Shown in pieces: positions 44,440 to 55,410 of a DNA stretch of 64,000 bases (positions are counted from its first letter, which is position 1; the number at the start of each line of letters is the position of its first letter). This stretch comes from Pedinophyceae sp. YPF-701 (Eukaryota > Chlorophyta > Pedinophyceae): NCBI GenBank assembly GCA_916048055.1, contig CAJZHL010000023.1, forward strand, positions 158,318-222,317. Reading direction: 5' to 3'. The notes below the pieces were generated by a model. The model was not told the origin of the DNA. It worked only from the letters and a program-made list of their open reading frames with translations, and made no database searches. Position numbers and translations under genes: made by a program.

Positions 44440-46726
44440 CTAGTTCGCGGTCGCCTCGCGCTTCATGGCCTGCTCGCCGCTGCCGTGGAACTGCAAATCG
44501 TACGGGTTGTCGCCCTGCGTCCCGAAGTCGCGGTCCGTCGCGTAGTGCGCCAGCGCCGGCACCTCCTGCACGTCACCAAGCAACATCGCCCTCGATCGTC
44601 GTCGCACGACGCCGCGAAGGCCGCACGAGCGCTCCACGCGAGCCAGACATTTCCTCCCCCCGCGCACCTGCCCGAGAATCTGCTTCGTCGCCAGCCGCGC
44701 GATCGCGGGCGCCAGCGTCACGCCCGAGTGCGACACCATCAGATACGCCTTTCCCTCGTGCCTGGGCAGCCAGCCGACGACAGGGAGCCCGTCCGCGGGG
44801 TACGGGCGCATTCCGAGCGTCACGCGGCCGAGCTCCGTGCCCGCCAGAGCCGGGAGGACTCTTGCGGCAACAGACAGGACACGCTGGCCGTTGTCAGCGG
44901 ACGCGTCGTCGGCTCTCGCGCCGCCCGCGGACCCGTTCTGGTCCTCTCCGATCACGACGACCCCGTCCCGGCGCTGCAAGCACGCCGCGTGTACGAGGCG
45001 CGTCAGGCACGAGCGCAGCGCATCGACAGGGGTGGCGACGACGACGACGCGAGCAGCAGCTCGCCGACACCGCAGCACGCCGGGACCGCCCCGGGCGACC
45101 ATTCGCGCTCCACAGCCCGAGCACTGAGCGCGGTCGACACGCAAGCAAGCAAGCACTGCGCGTGGCAACCGCCGCCTCAAGCAGACAACAGCAGCCACGC
45201 ACACGCACCTGGAGCATGTAGCACGACGGCGCGACGACGATGTGCTTCAGCGTCCCCGGCGGCATCGGCGCCGTGTGCACCAGGATGCCCGGCCGGTGCA
45301 ACATCGGCACCTCCGTCCCGAGTCCCGCCGCGAGCGTCCGCGCGTCCACGCCGCCCGCCAGCACCACCGCGTCCGCCTCGACCGCCTCGGCCTCGCCGGA
45401 CAGCGTCAGCCTGACACCCCCCCCCTCCACGTGCACGTAGTCGGCCGACTGCCCAAAGATGACGCGCGCGCCCAGGCGCTCGGCCTCGGCGAGGATGGCC
45501 TCCGTGGCCTGCACGGGGTCGCAGAGGCCCTCCTGGCGGTAGATCCGCGTCCCGTGCGCCGGCGGCGCCGCCAGCGGTGCGAGGCCCGGCTCCGCCGCTG
45601 TCAGTTGGTCCTGAGTCAGGGGGTCGGACGGGTACGCCTCGCCCTGGCCGCCCGTGGCGTCGTCGAGGACGATGCAGCCGTTGAAGTCTGCGCGCAGGAA
45701 GCGACGCGCGGCAGCGCCAACTTGAATTGTTGCATCAACATGCGGTGGCGGGTGCGCGTGTGCGGGAGGGCAGTGGCGCGGAGAGGGCACAGGCCGTGCG
45801 GTGCGCGGGGCGCGAAGGAGACGGAGCCCGTGGGAGCGGTGCTGCGCGCCGGAGCAACGCACTGGTCCCTTCCCAAACACTGGTGAACAAACAACCAGCA
45901 TTAAACATCATGGTCGGCGTCAACGCGGGCTCGATCGGCACCTCCAGCCCCGCGCGCAAGAGTACGTGCAAGAAGCAGGAGCGTCCCTGGCCGGCAGCGC
46001 TGCGCCTCACGGCGCGGTGTTGCACTATGCCATGCTGCACGTGGGGCGTCGGCGCACCTGCGAGCTGGGACAGCAGCGGGTCCGTCTTCCAGATGTCCAT
46101 GCCCATCAGGTTGAGCTCGCGGTAGTGCACCGGCTCCTTCCTGTTCGCGTTCAACCACGCCCACGACGCCGCTGCGCCACACGCGCAACCAGAGGGGGGG
46201 TATTGCGTGTTGCCCGATAGGGAAAGGGGGGGGTGTTGCGGCCGCGCTCAGCCTTCGAGCAGATCACACCCTCGCTGCAACGAAACAGGACGGCGAGCGC
46301 GCGGGCCGCGCGTGCGTGGTGTGCGCGTCAGCGGGCGTCGTAGTCCCTAGGGGGGGGGGTTGTTGTCGTACCTGTGCTGACGGTTCCCGGGCGGTCCGCG
46401 CGGTCGACGACGGTCACGGGGACGCCGTTGCGCGCGAGCTCCAGCGCCATGCACGCGCCCAGGATACCCGCGCCCACAACAGCGACGCGTGGGACGTCAC
46501 CGCGCGGGGCCTCCGACGCCGCGGCGCACCGCACCTGCGCGGGCGGGTCGCGGGGGGCGAGAACTTGAGGACGAGGGGCCGCCGAGGCCGGCCGCGGCCG
46601 ACGCGGACGCGCAGCGGAGGCCGCAGCCCGGTCGCCGCTGCGCGTGCCGTTGACTTGGACAGGGGCAGCGGCAGGACACAATTGGCGGCTGGTGCGACAA
46701 ATTCTGCCCGGAAACGCGAAGAACAT
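44440..46726 (-). CDS. DAO-family FAD-dependent oxidoreductase
   Basis: Minus-strand exons 46372-46726, 46058-46171, 45209-45687, 44668-44973 and 44440-44565 give 459 residues, all phases consistent. A basic, Ser/Ala-rich leader of about 75 residues could be an organelle transit peptide. Then comes the FAD-binding Rossmann fold VAVVGAGILGACMALELA. The next exon reads ASWAWLNANRKEP and YRELNLMGMDIW, typical of D-amino-acid dehydrogenase/glycine-oxidase-like enzymes. The middle contains AVVLAGGVDARTLA, and near the end come GMRPYPADGLPVVGWLP and YLMVSHSGVTLAPAIARLA, the standard C-terminal FAD-contact region. The substrate is probably a secondary or primary amine, but it cannot be named. The 102-base last intron is free of stops and divisible by three, so it could also be retained. 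Confidence 0.85.
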
Positions 46727-47267
46727 GTCGTGGGGAGCGCGGGAATGCGTCGCGGTGGGGCGGAGAGGCGGCGCGCACCGCGCTGCGGGCGCTAAGGGTG
46801 GTGAGGTGTGCGGAGCCTCCGAGGGAGCAGACGTGCCGGCCCCGGCGCTGCGCGCGGGTTCTCGCGGCGTGGGCGGCGCCCGAGGGTACTGGCGGCGTCG
46901 CGGGGGCGCAGTTCGGGCGCCTGCCCGCGACGCTGGGGCCGCGGACGACGCAAGCGTCGCTGGAGAGCACCAGCTGCATCGTGCGTGCGTTTCGCGTCGG
47001 ACAGCGCGTCTCCGCGGGTTTTCCGGTCCTTCCAGTGCGCCTCGGGGCGAAGTGGCCGCCGGGGCTCGGTAACCGCTGCCAACGAGGGCGGGACAGGCCC
47101 ACCTGCGGTCAGGGAAGAAACACACCTCGGAGTGTCCCCCCGGGGCGCGCGCGGGCGCGTTCTGGGGCCGCGGGGCGCGCGGAGCGCGGCAGCTCCGCCC
47201 GCGCGACGCCGTGGTTCCGAGAAGTCACCGCCAGTCGAGAATTCCCGAGTTCCCGCGCGCTGCAAAG
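46727..47267. other. Divergent intergenic region
   Basis: 541 bases between the FAD oxidoreductase start (minus) and the glycerol-3-phosphate dehydrogenase start (plus). Both genes are metabolic oxidoreductases and may share this promoter region. No element identified. Confidence 0.4.
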
Positions 47268-49345
47268 ATGATCACTCCGGACCCGGGCAACCACCTCCCG
47301 CTAACCTCCGAGAAGGCGACGGTGCGCGCCCCGCTCCGCCAGACGCGATATCTGCCGCGAGACACGCGGAATCCGCGCCGCAGGGCCCGCTGCGCGCGCT
47401 GCGGACCGTCGGCCGCGCGGGCTGGGTCCGGTAGCAGCGCTAGCGTCCCCGCAGCGGCGCGCGTCGCGGGGGGCGTGACGTCGCGCGCCGCGGCGGCCGA
47501 TAGCGTCTCTGCGGGCGTGCGAATGGTTTTTCTCGGCTGAATCGCGCTCTATTGGTCGGAATTGCGCGGTCGCGCGTGCAGGTGGGCGTGCTCGGTGGCG
47601 GAGCCTGGGGCACCGCGCTGGCGATCCACGCGGCCCGCGCTGGCCACGCTGTGCTCCAATGGGCCAGGTGCGCTACGATCTAGCCTTGTACGGCGCAATG
47701 GGTGGCGCGGAGCCCCGCGAAACGCCGCAACGCGGGCCCCAGCGCGCTTGGCCAGCGGAGGCGTCTTTTGCCCGAGAGCGCCCGGGGGCGCGGCCGCCGT
47801 GTCTGGTTTCCCGGCGCGATGGAGCGTCGTTGATGTCGGTGTCGTGCAGGGATGGAGCGACGGTCGAGGCGATGAACAAGGACCGCGAAAACCCGGTCTA
47901 TTTGCCGGGCATTCGTCTTCCGCCCAACCTGAAGGCGACGACGGACATGAGGGCCGTGTTTGACTTCTGCGAGATGATCCTCATGGTCATTCCGTGCCAG
48001 TACGCAGGCGAAGCGCTGCAGCAGGCCGCCGAGTGGATCCGTCCGGGCCACATCATTGTCTCGTGCTCCAAGGGCATCGTGAACACGACGCTCGAGACCC
48101 TCGACGAGGTCTTCGAGGTGCGCCGCCCCACCTCGACCTCCGCGACCCCCCTGCCTGCCCCACACGCCCGCATTCTGCCCCTTCTCCCCGCACGAGAACT
48201 CCTCACGAGACCTCGAATACACATTACCAACTAATCAAGAACTCATAATTACCGTTCACTCTCCATGGTTGCGTGTCTTTCTCGCGACCATGTGCCGCCC
48301 GCCCCGGTCCCCGCAGCGCATCCTCCCGCCGCACACGCAGCTCGCGTACCTCTCCGGCCCCTCGTTCGCCAAGGAGGTCGCGCTCGACAAGCCCACGTGC
48401 GTCACCATCGCATCCAAGTCGCCCGAGACCGCCGCGCGCGTCCAGCTCCTGCTCTCCACGCCTATCTTCCGGTGCTACCGCACCACGGACGTCGCGGGCG
48501 TCGAGATGGGCGGCGCGATGAAGAACGTCCTCGCGATCGCGTGCGGTATCTCCGACGGCCTGGAGTACGGCGCAAACGCGCGCGCGGCTCTTATTACGCG
48601 CGGGCTGCTGGAGATCGCGCGCATGGCCGCGGCGCGCGGCGCGAACCCGCTGACGATGTCGGGGCTGGCGGGCATGGGCGACCTCGTGCTGACGTGCACG
48701 GGGGACCTCTCGCGGAACCGCACGCTGGGCATGAGGATCGGGAAGGGCGAGAAGCTGAGGGATATTCTGGCGAGCACGAAGTCGGTCGTGGAGGGCGTGG
48801 TGACGAGCGCGAGCGCGCACAAGCTCGCGGAGAAGCTCGGGCTCGACTGCCCCGTCGTGCGCGGCATCTACAAGGTCCTCCACGAAGGTGAGACTCCGCG
48901 CAAGGGGATGTGTGGGTGTTGTGCGAGTGGGGCGCGGTGCGGGGGTGCGCGGCCGCTTGCGGGCGGGGGATATGTGCCCGAACACGGCTGCATCGGTGCC
49001 GGCTGCGGGCGCGAGCTTGGCAGAATGCAGAAATGAATTCCTAGTCGTGGAATCTAGCACACAAATGCGCGCGTGCGGCGGTCTGTATCTGATTGCTGCA
49101 CGGCTCGAGTTTCCGCCTTCGAGCACGCTCCGACCGCTTGCCGTCCGGTCGTGTCGGAACGCTGCTCGCGTCGCGGGCACCGGCCCCCATCGCCACGCGA
49201 CCGATCTCCGCCGCCGCTCTCTCGCGCAGACAAGGACCCGCGCCAGATGGTTCTGGAGACGATGAGCCGCGCGCTGAAGCCGGAGATCGAGGACGACATC
49301 ACGATGGCCGCGGCCGTCAGCGTCGGCGGGTCCGGGCACGAGTGA
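47268..49345 (+). CDS. GPDH: NAD-dependent glycerol-3-phosphate dehydrogenase
   Basis: Interconverts dihydroxyacetone phosphate and glycerol-3-phosphate, feeding glycerolipid synthesis or glycerol production. Exons 47268-47321, 47582-47667, 47850-48117, 48317-48887 and 49230-49345 give 364 residues, a normal length. The NAD-binding loop VGVLGGGAWGTALAIHAA lies at residues 19-36. LPPNLKATTDMRAVFD, VSCSKGI, YLSGPSFAKEVA, the catalytic-lysine region VEMGGAMKNVLAIACG and NARAALITRGLLEI all match the GpsA/GPD1 family, as do GLAGMGDLVLTCTGDLSRNR and KSVVEGVVTS. The first exon (ATG 47268, SEKAT then GTGCGC) was chosen because it restores a short N-terminal strand and phase. No obvious long targeting peptide, so cytosolic if that start is right. 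Confidence 0.93.
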
Positions 49346-49847
49346 TGTCAACGCGACAACACGCTCTGGAGCCTGTTCTGCGCAACAGCGACGCGGTGCC
49401 GCGGCCCGCGCGCACAGCAGCGTGCGGTTGCAGGTCAGACCATGTACATTGAATTCCGTCAGCGAATCACTGCGCGCGCGCGCCGTGTGACGTGTTCCGA
49501 CTACAAACACCCCCCCTTCCCCTTTTTCCGGCCACGTCAGGGCCGCTCTGCCCCCGCCAGCACGCCGCCGGTACAGCACCGTCGAGCACGGCACCGCTAG
49601 CATCGTCGGGTCCGGTGCCAGACAGCGGAGGGAGGCGCATTGATGCGTGATAGTTTTCTCCCACGGCAGCTTTGGGGGGGCACTCAGTCGGCAGGCATTG
49701 GCACGCCTCACTCAGCGCTTGAACGCGCGTTCGGTCCGACTCTCTGACCGCCGCACGCACGCAGCTGCGCACCCACCTCGCACGCAGTTGACCACGACGC
49801 GGTGCAGAGTCTGCACCGCGCACACAAGTCGCAGGCCGGCGGCCCGC
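49346..49847. other. Convergent intergenic region at the array boundary
   Basis: 502 bases between the dehydrogenase stop and the first beta-helix gene stop. It marks the left border of the tandem array. A run AACACCCCCCC is at 49506-49516. No gene seen. Confidence 0.4.
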
Positions 49848-51806
49848 CTACCTCCTCCTGACAAGCCGCGCCCCGCCCCCTACCTGCTCGTCCCCCTCCG
49901 CCTCCACGCCCCTCACCTCCACCACCGACCCCTGCCCGTCACCGTACACCCCGTACTGCTTGTTGCCGCGCACCCAGCCGCGCTGGACATGCAGGTGCGC
50001 GCCGCCCGCCACGTGGATGCCGTTCGTGAGGTTGTCGTCGCAGATGAGCCCGTCTGCGTCCACCTTGGTGCCGGCGAAGGTGGCGCAGAGCCCGTTTTGC
50101 TTGTTGTCGCACAGCCGCCCGCTCACGTGCAGCTTCGCACCACGGGCCGCAGTCGCGCCGTGCCTGTCGTTCGCCTCGCACACCACGCCCTCCGCCCGCA
50201 CCTCCGTACCCTCGTCGGAAGCGCACACGCCGCTCCACTTGTTGTTGCACAACCGCCCGCTCGTGCAGCTTCGCACCACCCTCCACCAGCCGCGCCTGCG
50301 TTACGCCATTCGCCTCGCACACCGCGCCCTCCGCCCGGCCTCCGCCCCGTCGCCGATGGCAAACACGCCGGCTGTCCTTGTTGTTGCAACCGCCCGCTCG
50401 TGCAGCTTCGCACCGCTTCTCTCCGCAACCGCGCGGTGCTTGTCGTTCCTCGCACCGCCCTCCCGCCCGCACCTCCGTGCCTTCGCCCGCTGCCATACAC
50501 GCCGCTCCGCATTTGCTGCGGCTGCCCACCCCTCAGGTGCACCTTCGCGTCGCCTTCTCCGCGGCCGCGCCGTGCTACAATTCCTCGCACGTCACGCCCT
50601 CCGCCCGCACCTCCGTGCCCTCGCCGCTGCCAAGCACGCCGCACTCCTTGTTGTTGCACAGCCGCCCGCTCACGTGCAGCTTCGCACCATCCTGCGCAGA
50701 CGCGCCGTGCTTGCTGTTCCCCTCGCACACCACGCCCTCCGCCCGCACCTCCGTGCCCTCGTCAACTTATACACGCGCTGCACGTGTTTGTTGCACAACC
50801 GCCGCTGCAGCGTCGCACCACCCTCCGCATACGCGCCGTACTTGCTGTTCTCCTCGCACACCACGCCCTCCGCCCGCACCTCCGTACCGTCGAAAGCGCA
50901 CACGCCGCTGTCCTTGTTGCTGCACAGCCGCCCGCTCACGTGCAGCTTTGCTCCCTCCACCGCAGCCGCGCCGTGCTTCCCGTTCCCCTCGCACACCACG
51001 CCCTCCGCCCGCACCTCCGTCCCTCCATCATAAGCGCACACGCCGCTGTCCTTGTTGTTGCACAGCCGCCCGCTCACGTGCAGCGTCGCGCCGCTCTCCG
51101 CACATACGCCGTCCATGCCGTTCCCCTCGCACACCACGCCCTCCGCCCGCACCTCCGTCCCCTCCCCCTCCACTCTCAGCCCGTCCCCGCTGTTTCCCGT
51201 GAACGCGCACCGCTCCATCGTCACCTCCGCCCCGCCCATGACCTTCACGCCACACCCGCCCTCGTCCTCGTTGCCACCCTCGACCTCCATCCCCGCGCAG
51301 CCCCCATCCACTCGGCACTCCACCATCCGCACCTCCCGCGCCCCGCACACCCTCACCAGCGCCTCAACCCCCCCGCACCCCTTCCTCACGCCACCGCGCA
51401 CCACATCCACCCTCTCCAACCGCGTCCCGCTCGCGCCCGCCTGCACCTCCACCGCCACGCCCCGCAGCACGCCATTCTTCACCGTCACGGGCTGCAGCAG
51501 CTCCACCACGCTTCCCTCCTCCCCGACCACCGACCGCCCCCCCAGGTCCACCACACCCCCGGGGCCCTTGGACGCCATCAGCGACCGCAGGTCGTCCAGC
51601 GTGCACTCGCGCGCGTCGCCCGCGCCCGCGCCGGAGCCGCCGCGCGACGCCGCCATCTCCGCCCGCATCGACTCCAGCATCTCCTGCGTGCGCGCCTGCG
51701 CCTCCTGCTGTTGCTGCAACATCGTCGCAAGGTCTGCATTGTCCACTCGCGCGCGTTTCGCGGGGCGTGACGGGCCCGCGCCGTCGCCCGAGGACCCGGC
51801 CGTCAT
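49848..51806 (-). CDS. Right-handed beta-helix repeat protein, array copy 1 (frame interrupted)
   Basis: From ATG 51806 the protein starts MTAGSSGDGAGPSRP and has a nuclear-signal-like PAKRARVD and a Gln-rich coiled coil (MLQQQQEAQARTQEML). A conserved CTLDDLRSLMASKGPGGVVD leads into stacked short repeats. Each full repeat is about 46 residues (two turns), for example GTEVRAEGVVCEGN followed by LHVSGRLCNNKDSG, with regular Cys and Asn positions that suggest ladders in a parallel beta-helix. This copy is open for about 345 codons, to roughly 50770. Several frame changes lie between about 50280 and 50770, and the C-terminal 140 residues are open again in another frame down to the stop at 49848. 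It is either a pseudogene or carries sequence errors. Function unknown; such folds often bind carbohydrate or other proteins. Confidence 0.6.
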
Positions 51807-52116
51807 CGTGTCTGGTGTGCCGTCCCGCGTCGCTCGCTTAGAGTCGTTCCGTGTGCGATCCTGCGCCCGGACAGATGGTGCACTGGGGAATCACCGGCCA
51901 GGGGGTCGCGCAGGTGATTCAGTAGCGCGGCTCGCACAGCGCGCGAGTCTGCACGCGACACGCATGATCCAACAAGCGCCCACCCGTGACCCAGCGCCTC
52001 TCCACCACGCCGCACGCCAGCCCGAGGCGGTGGGCGCTAGCAGTTGGCGGGGCTCGCTCGCACGTCGCAGCAATCACCGCACGCATCGAGCACGCCTCGC
52101 GCCCGTGCTCGCATCA

Positions 52117-52593
52117 TCAGTCTCTCACCTCACCGCACTCGGCAAGCACGCCAGTGCGACCGCCCGGCCCAATTTGCGCACAGCCTCTTGCACAAGGAAC
52201 CTGCTGCAGCGCTGACGTGCAAACGGTCGGTTCGCCGCCCTGACAGCCTCGAGTGACAGCATGTATCCGCCGCACGCGCCCTCGTCGCCGCCCGCGCCTC
52301 TGCGAGCGCGCACGGCACGTCCCGCGACACACACCCCCACCTGCTGTGTCAGGCCCGGCCGGGGCAAAGGGGCGCCGGGGAACATGCAGAGGAGCCGTGC
52401 GTGTCGGTGCGGGTCTGGCGCCGCCCTCCACCACCGTCCGCACGTGCGCCCGCTCCTCGTGCGTCGTTTGACCCCCAATGTGCAACATGAGGCCCATCGC
52501 CGCAGAATCGGTCGCAAGCCCGCCCAGGTGAGCCCGAGCCGCAGCGCCGTGCTGCGCCGCGCAGGTGCCGCGCCCGGGACCCATGCAATGCAC
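52117..52593 (-). other. Conserved open segment upstream of each array gene (possible 5' exon)
   Basis: A minus-strand frame beginning MHCMGPGRGTCAAQHG and containing MGLMLHIGGQTTHEE recurs upstream of every unit, at 54702-55187, 57618-58094, 60215-60700 and 63099-63572. A donor-like GAG|GTGAGA at 52129/52128 and an acceptor GCGCAG|GATCGC at 51860 would join it in phase to the beta-helix frame. Against a simple exon, copies differ by 2-base indels in the middle of the segment. It may therefore contain an intron or be non-coding DNA that is similar only because it was duplicated. Confidence 0.3.
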
Positions 52594-52823
52594 GTGGCCT
52601 CATTGCCTTAGCGCACAACCCTTGCTGCGTTGTCATCATCGTCGCCCAGCACAGCACAGCACCTGCCGCGCACGCCGCCCCCACGCACATCAGCCGCCCG
52701 CCCGCGCTCAGCGGCTCAGAGCCCGCCGCCTCACATGCACTCATGCTCACAGTCCGCCCCCCTGCAAACCACGCAGCAGCCCACAAGCATTTGCCACCCA
52801 CACTTGCAGGCCCGGCGGCCCGC

Positions 52824-54391
52824 CTACCTCCTCCTCACGACCCGCGCCCCGCCCCCCACCTGCTCGTCCCCCTCCGCGTTCCCCTCCGCCTCCACGCCCC
52901 TCACCTCCACCACCGACCCCTGCCCGTCGCCGTACACCCCGTACTGCTTGTTGTTGCGCACCCAGCCGCGCTCGACATGCAGGTGCGCGCCGCCCGCCAC
53001 ATGGATGCCGTTCGTGAGGTTGTCGTCGCAGATGAGCCCGTCTGCGTCCACCTTGGTGCCGTCGAAGGTGGCGCAGAGCCCGCTCCACTTGTTGTTGCAC
53101 AGCCGCCCGCTCACGTGCAGCTTCGCACCACCCTGCGCAGCCGCGCCGTGCCCGCCGTTCCCCTCGCACACCACGCCCTCCGCCCGCACCTCCGTCCCTC
53201 CGCGGCTGGCAATCACGCCGCACTCCTTGTTGTTGCACAGCCGCCCGCTCACGTGCAGCTTCGCCCCACCCTGCGCAGCCGCGCCGTACTTGCTGTTCGC
53301 CTCGCACACCACGCCCTCCGCCCGCAGCTCCGTGCCCTGGTTGAAAGCGCCCACGCCGCTGTCCTTGTTGTTGCACATCCGCCCGCTCACGTGCAGTTTC
53401 GCACCCCTGGCTGCACATGCGCCGTGCTTGCCGTTCCCCTCGCACACCACGCCCTCCGCCCGCACCTCCGTCCCCCCGCCTCTGCCATACACGCCGCCGC
53501 CCTTGTTGCTGCACAGCCGCCCGCTCACGTGCAGCTTCGCGCCCTTCTCCGCGACCACGCCCTGCTTGCCGTTCCCCTCGCACACCACGCCCTCCGCAGT
53601 CACCTCCGTGCCCTCGTCGAACGCGCACACACCGCTGTCCTTGTTGCTGCACAGCCGCCCGCTCAAGTGCACCTTCGCTCCACCCTCCGCGATCATGCCG
53701 TGCAGGCCGCTCGCACACCACGCCCTCCGCCCGCACCTGTCCTCCCCTCCGCTGCCAGCCCCGCCCCTGCTGTTCCCCACCACCACGCACCGCCCACTCC
53801 GCACCCGCCCCGCCCTCCACCCTCACCCCGCAGCATTCACTCCCCCCCTCGCTCTCGCTGCCGCCCTCCGCCCCCGCCCCCGCGCAGCCCCCGTCCACCC
53901 GGCACTCCACCATCGCCACCTCCCTCGCCCCGCGCACCCTCACCAGCGCCCCCGGCCCCCGCCCCTTCCCCTGCCACGCCCCCGCGCACCACATTCACCT
54001 TCTCCAACCGCGTCTCCGCCGCGCCCGCATGCACCTCCACCGCTGCCCCGGCAGCACGTTGCTCCCGGCACCACCGCCTGCTCCAGCACCTCCACCACGC
54101 TCCTCGCCTCACCACCGTCCGCCCCCGCAGGTCCACCACACCCCCGGGGCCCTTGGACGCCATCAGCGACCGCAGCCCGTCCAGCGTGCACTCGCGCGCG
54201 TCGCCCGCGCCCGCGCCGGAGCCGCCCCGCAACGCCGCCATCTCCGCCCGCATCGACTCCAGCATCTCCTGCGTGCGCGCCTGCGCCTCCTGCTGTTGCT
54301 GCAACATCGTCGCAAGGTCTGCATTGTCCACTCGCGCGCGTTTCGCGGGGCGTGACGGGCCCGCGCCGTCGCCCGAGGACCCGGCCGTCAT
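52824..54391 (-). CDS. Right-handed beta-helix repeat protein, array copy 2 (frame interrupted)
   Basis: The same start (MTAGSSGDGAGPSRP) and coiled coil as copy 1 run from 54391 to about 54060. The repeat region is open without a stop from about 53700 to the stop at 52824 and contains about six GTEV/GTEL-type turns, ending NNKQYGVYGDGQGSVVEV and a basic VVRRR tail. Between 53700 and 54060 the sequence is littered with small indels relative to other copies and no frame runs through. From 53700 leftwards it is almost base-for-base identical to copy 4. One difference I noted is at about 53398. Confidence 0.55.
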
Positions 54392-55410
54392 CGTCTCTCT
54401 CGCGCCGTCCCGCGTCGCTCGCTTAGAGTCGTTCCGTGTGCGATCCTGCGCCCGGACAGATGGTGCACTGGGCAATCACCGGCCAGGGGGTCGCGCAGGT
54501 GCTTCGTGAGCGCGGCTCGCACAGCGCACATGGCTCCACGCGTTACGCATGATCCAACGCGTGCCCTCCCGTAGTCCACCGCCTCTCCACCACGCCGCAC
54601 GCCAGCCCGAGGCGGTGGGCGCTAGCAGTTGGCGGGGCTCGCTTCAACGTCGCAGCAATCACCGCACGCGTCGAGCACGCCTCGCGCCCGCGCTCGCATC
54701 ATCAGTCTCTCACCTCACCGCACTCGACAATCACGCCGGCACGACCGCCCGGCCCACTTTGACGCGCACAGCCTTTTGCACAAGCAACCTGCTCAGCGCT
54801 GACGTGCAAACGGTCGGTTCGCCGCCCTGACAGCCTCGAGTGACAGCATGTATCTGCCGCACGCGCCCTCGTCGCCGCCCGCGCCTCTGCGAGCGCGCAC
54901 GGCACGTCCCGCGACACACCCCCACCTGCTGTGTCAGGCCCGGCCGGGACCACGGCGACGGGGCGCCCGCAGAGGCAGCCGCGCGTGTGGGTGTGGGCCT
55001 GCGCGGACCTGGCGCCGCCCTCCACCACCGTCCACACGTGCGCCCGCCCCTCGTGCGTCGTTTGACCCCCCATGTGCAACATGAGGCCCATCGCCGCAGA
55101 GTCGGGCGCAAGCCCGCCCGGGTGAGCCCGAGCCGCAGCGCCGTGCTGCGCCGCGCAGGTGCCGCGCCCGGGACCCATGCAGTGCACGTGGCCTGAGTGC
55201 CAGAGTGCACAACCCTTGCTGCGTTGTCATCATCGCCCAGCACAGCACAGCACCTGCCGCGCACGCCGCCCCCACGCACATCAGCCGCCCGCCCGCGCTC
55301 AGCCCGCCGTCTCACATGCACTCATGCTCACAGTCCGCACCTCGCCCCCCTGCAAGCCACGCAGCAGCCCACAAGCATTTGCCACCCACACTTGCAGGCC
55401 GGCGGCCCGC

